Assembly: GCA_002378125.1 (NCBI GenBank)
Contig: DFRF01000142.1
Coordinates: 5,221 to 13,740, forward strand
Reading direction: 5' to 3'
Source of the DNA: Rhodospirillaceae bacterium UBA3470
Lineage (GTDB): Bacteria > Pseudomonadota > Alphaproteobacteria > Rhodospirillales > Casp-alpha2
DNA length: 8,520 nucleotides
Position 1 is the first letter of the stretch. Each line of letters opens with the position of its first letter. The notes under the pieces were generated by a model. That model had not been told where the DNA came from, searched no databases, and saw nothing but the letters and a program-made list of their open reading frames with translations. Shown here piece by piece: positions 6,653 to 8,520 of the stretch. The position numbers and the translations under genes were made by a program.

Positions 6653-7582
6653 GTGAGCACGTATTTGTATTCCCACACTTCTTGTGTCGAGCATGATCCC
6701 GGGCCCACGCATCCTGAATGCCCGGAGCGATTGCGAGCCGTATTGGATGGACTGGATGATAGACCTTTCCAGCATCTCAGTCGTCATGAAGCCCCTGAAA
6801 TTGATCTCCAATTAGTGGAGATGGTCCATCAGCCCTACTACGTGGAGAAGATCGTGGAAAACGTTCCGGAGCACGGGCAGGTGCATCTCGATCCGGATAC
6901 GGTTATGTCGCCCCAATCCCTGGAAGCGACGCGTCGCTCTTCTGGTGCGGCCGTCGAGGCGGTTGATCGGGTCATGGCCGGCGATGCCACGAACGCTTTT
7001 TGTGCCGTGCGTCCGCCGGGACACCACGCAGAGAGCTCACGGGCAATGGGGTTCTGCCTGTTCAATGGTGCAGCCATTGCCGCGTTCCACGCGCGTAGTG
7101 CCCATAAGCTGGACCGGGTCGCGGTTATTGATTTCGACGTGCATCATGGCAACGGTACCCAACACAGTTTTGAAGCAGAACCGAACCTGTTCTACGGCTC
7201 ATCCCACCAGTGGCCAGCCTATCCGGGTACCGGTCAGGAAAATGAGACGGGATGCGCGGACAACATATGGAACTTCCCTTTATCGCCGGGTTCCGGGTCT
7301 GCAACGTTTCGCCGTGGATACGAGAAACGTATTTTACCCGCGCTCCGGCATTTCGCCCCCGACTTGTTGATTATTTCAGCCGGTTTTGACGCACATTCGC
7401 GTGATCCACTGGCACAGCTTGAGCTTCAGACAGATGACTACCGATGGGTAACGGAGCAGCTGCTGGATATAGCATCGGAATGTTGTGACGGTCGCGTCGT
7501 GTCGCTGTTGGAAGGTGGATACGACCTACAGGCTCTGCGTGAAAGTGTGCAGGTTCATGTGCTTGCATTGATGGCTGCATAA
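6653..7582 (+). CDS. Histone deacetylase-family (HDAC-like amidohydrolase) protein
   Basis: A 309-residue zinc-dependent deacetylase of the arginase/deacetylase fold, a family that includes bacterial acetylpolyamine amidohydrolases, AcuC and HDAC-like amidohydrolases. It starts with GTG behind a good ribosome binding site. Motifs occur in order: HPECPERL (20-27), RPPGHHA (120-126) with the tandem catalytic His124-His125, GFCLFNGAAIAA (133-144), IDFDVHHGNGTQ (159-170) giving zinc ligands Asp162 and His164, YPGTG (190-194), SAGFDAHxxDPL (242-253) with zinc ligand Asp246, and EGGYDL (287-292) with Tyr290 as the transition-state residue. All catalytic positions are present and the length is normal, so the enzyme should be active. 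The sequence resembles the class II-like bacterial group. The natural substrate (acetyl-lysine, acetylated polyamine or another N-acyl compound) cannot be read. It lies 48 bases after the WD40-cytochrome gene and 66 before xseB. The same neighbour order is familiar in alphaproteobacteria, where its link to xseB is positional and not functionally explained. Confidence 0.92.
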   Translation: MSTYLYSHTSCVEHDPGPTHPECPERLRAVLDGLDDRPFQHLSRHEAPEIDLQLVEMVHQPYYVEKIVENVPEHGQVHLDPDTVMSPQSLEATRRSSGAAVEAVDRVMAGDATNAFCAVRPPGHHAESSRAMGFCLFNGAAIAAFHARSAHKLDRVAVIDFDVHHGNGTQHSFEAEPNLFYGSSHQWPAYPGTGQENETGCADNIWNFPLSPGSGSATFRRGYEKRILPALRHFAPDLLIISAGFDAHSRDPLAQLELQTDDYRWVTEQLLDIASECCDGRVVSLLEGGYDLQALRESVQVHVLALMAA

Positions 7583-7596
7583 GCGGGAGCCGTTCT

Positions 7597-7614
7597 TGCA
7601 CATACCTGAGTGCA
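7597..7614. repeat. Short inverted repeat between the deacetylase gene and xseB
   Basis: TGCAC (7597-7601) and GTGCA (7610-7614) can pair across an 8-base loop. It is not followed by a T tract, so it is not a convincing intrinsic terminator. The stretch also contains TTGCAC and an AT-rich TAAATA (7615-7620), but their spacing (13 bases) is poor for a promoter. Confidence 0.25.
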
Positions 7615-7648
7615 TAAATAGACTTCGCAAGATTTTAATGAGGGTTTT

Positions 7649-7903
7649 ATGTCGGTAGAAAAAAAAGTCCCCGCAGACATCAAGAAGATGAGCTTCGAAG
7701 CCGCGTTAGATGAACTCGAGGAGATCGTTCGAACGTTGGAAGCGGGCGATGGCGACCTCGATCATGCCATCGACGCTTATGCGCGTGGTGCGATGTTAAA
7801 GCGCCATTGCGAGAACAAATTGATGGACGCAAAGACGCGAATCGATAAAGTCGTCCTAGGCGCTGAAGGCGACCCATACGCGGAACCTTTTGATACCGAA
7901 TGA
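7649..7903 (+). CDS. xseB: Exodeoxyribonuclease VII small subunit
   Basis: An 84-residue protein matching XseB, the small subunit that associates in several copies with XseA to form exonuclease VII. That enzyme degrades single-stranded DNA from both ends into oligonucleotides in the cytoplasm. The family core is clear: SFEAALDELEEIVRTLEAGD (15-34), then DLDHAIDAYARG (36-47), then the second helix with KRHCENKLMDAKTRID (51-66), followed by a short acidic tail. Two antiparallel helices are expected. The ATG has TGAGGG (7639-7644) four bases upstream, and length is typical (about 75-90). Its stop overlaps the start of ispA (ATGATGA), which predicts translational coupling. The partner xseA is not in the window; it is usually encoded elsewhere. 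Confidence 0.93.
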   Translation: MSVEKKVPADIKKMSFEAALDELEEIVRTLEAGDGDLDHAIDAYARGAMLKRHCENKLMDAKTRIDKVVLGAEGDPYAEPFDTE

Positions 7904-8520
7904 TGAACCAAGAAGACTTGCTTGCCGAACTTTCCCGTGGCGCTGAGGCGGTCACCGGCGTTCTAGACAACATATTGGCAGAGACTAGCGGCCATGAGAA
8001 TCGTGTCGTGGAAGCCATGCGATATGCCAGCTTGTCCGGGGGCAAACGTGTGCGCCCATTTTTAGTTTGTGCAACAGCAGCCCTGTTTGACGTCGAAGGA
8101 TCGCGCGCCCTTCGCGCAGCAGCGGCTGTGGAATTGATTCATTGTTATTCGCTTGTTCATGATGACTTGCCGGCCATGGACGATGACGAACTTCGGCGCG
8201 GTCAGCCCACCTGCCATATCGCCTTTGATGAGGCCACCGCCATCCTCGCTGGAGATGCGCTCCTGACCAAGGCGTTTGAAGTCTTGGCGGATGAAAAAAC
8301 CCATGCCGAACCCAGTATTAGATCGACGTTGGTCAAAGTCCTGGCGAGAGCCTCTGGCCAAGAAGGTATGGTCGGTGGTCAGATTATCGACCTCTATGCT
8401 GAGAACCATGATCTCGACGTTTCTGAAATCATGCGTCTCCAACGCATGAAGACGGGTGCATTGATTGCCGTGTCTTGTGATATAGGGGCGTTGATGGGAA
8501 AAGCATCGGAGGAGGCGCGC
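7903..8520 (+). CDS. ispA: Polyprenyl synthetase, farnesyl diphosphate synthase type (partial, cut by the window edge)
   Basis: The first 206 codons of a trans-prenyltransferase with no stop before the window ends; the full protein is usually about 290-300 residues. It condenses isopentenyl diphosphate with allylic diphosphates to make farnesyl (or geranylgeranyl) diphosphate for quinones, undecaprenyl carriers and other isoprenoids. Visible motifs are SGGKRVRPFL (45-54), the first Asp-rich motif in YSLVHDDLPAMDDD (82-95), the downstream RRG (98-100), AGDALLTKAF (116-125), GMVGGQIIDL (155-164) and the Lys-Thr pair of MKTGALI (182-188). The two-residue insertion in DDxxxxD is typical of bacterial FPP synthases such as E. 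coli IspA. The second Asp-rich motif lies beyond the edge. The start may be the ATG at 7900 or at 7903, in the same frame; both overlap the xseB stop, so the genes form an operon. The dxs gene commonly comes next. Confidence 0.92.
   Translation, partial: MNQEDLLAELSRGAEAVTGVLDNILAETSGHENRVVEAMRYASLSGGKRVRPFLVCATAALFDVEGSRALRAAAAVELIHCYSLVHDDLPAMDDDELRRGQPTCHIAFDEATAILAGDALLTKAFEVLADEKTHAEPSIRSTLVKVLARASGQEGMVGGQIIDLYAENHDLDVSEIMRLQRMKTGALIAVSCDIGALMGKASEEAR

Noticed and set aside
7597..7614. Intrinsic terminator after the deacetylase gene
   Set aside because: The stem has only five pairs with an 8-base loop and is followed by TAAATA, not a T run.
8062..8442. Minus-strand 126-residue frame at the right end
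   Set aside because: It is antisense to ispA, which has every expected motif through this stretch.

Overview
The window looks like chromosomal DNA from a Gram-negative bacterium, most likely an alphaproteobacterium. That placement is an inference from three things: the order HDAC-like deacetylase / xseB / ispA on one strand, a periplasmic c-type cytochrome with a class I fold, and a two-gene RND efflux unit. Base composition looks balanced to moderately GC-rich, with no abrupt change that would mark an island. There are no tRNA or rRNA genes, insertion sequences or CRISPR arrays.

Layout. Positions 4-202 (minus) hold the remains of an ArsR-family repressor. The DNA-binding helix region is readable, but a deletion/frameshift and an early stop break it. 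It diverges from a small TusA-type sulfur carrier gene (389-613, plus). Convergent to tusA is a minus-strand operon of a periplasmic adaptor (5061-3802) followed by an RND inner-membrane permease (3805-656). The two genes overlap by four bases. No outer-membrane channel gene is present.

Divergent from the pump is the most unusual gene of the window (about 5282-6604, plus). It encodes an exported protein with seven WD40 repeats, enough for one closed beta-propeller, fused to a C-terminal class I cytochrome c domain. Its start is uncertain, because a longer in-frame version beginning at 5090 has a better ribosome binding site.

Downstream on the plus strand come an HDAC-like deacetylase with all zinc and catalytic residues (6653-7582), xseB for the small subunit of exonuclease VII (7649-7903), and ispA for a short-chain prenyl diphosphate synthase, which runs off the right edge. 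xseB and ispA are translationally coupled. xseB-ispA, commonly followed by dxs, is a familiar proteobacterial arrangement.

The window is mostly ordinary core and transport genes. The points worth a second look are the WD40-cytochrome c fusion next to an efflux pump, the decayed ArsR regulator beside tusA, and the non-AcrB proton-relay residues of the pump.
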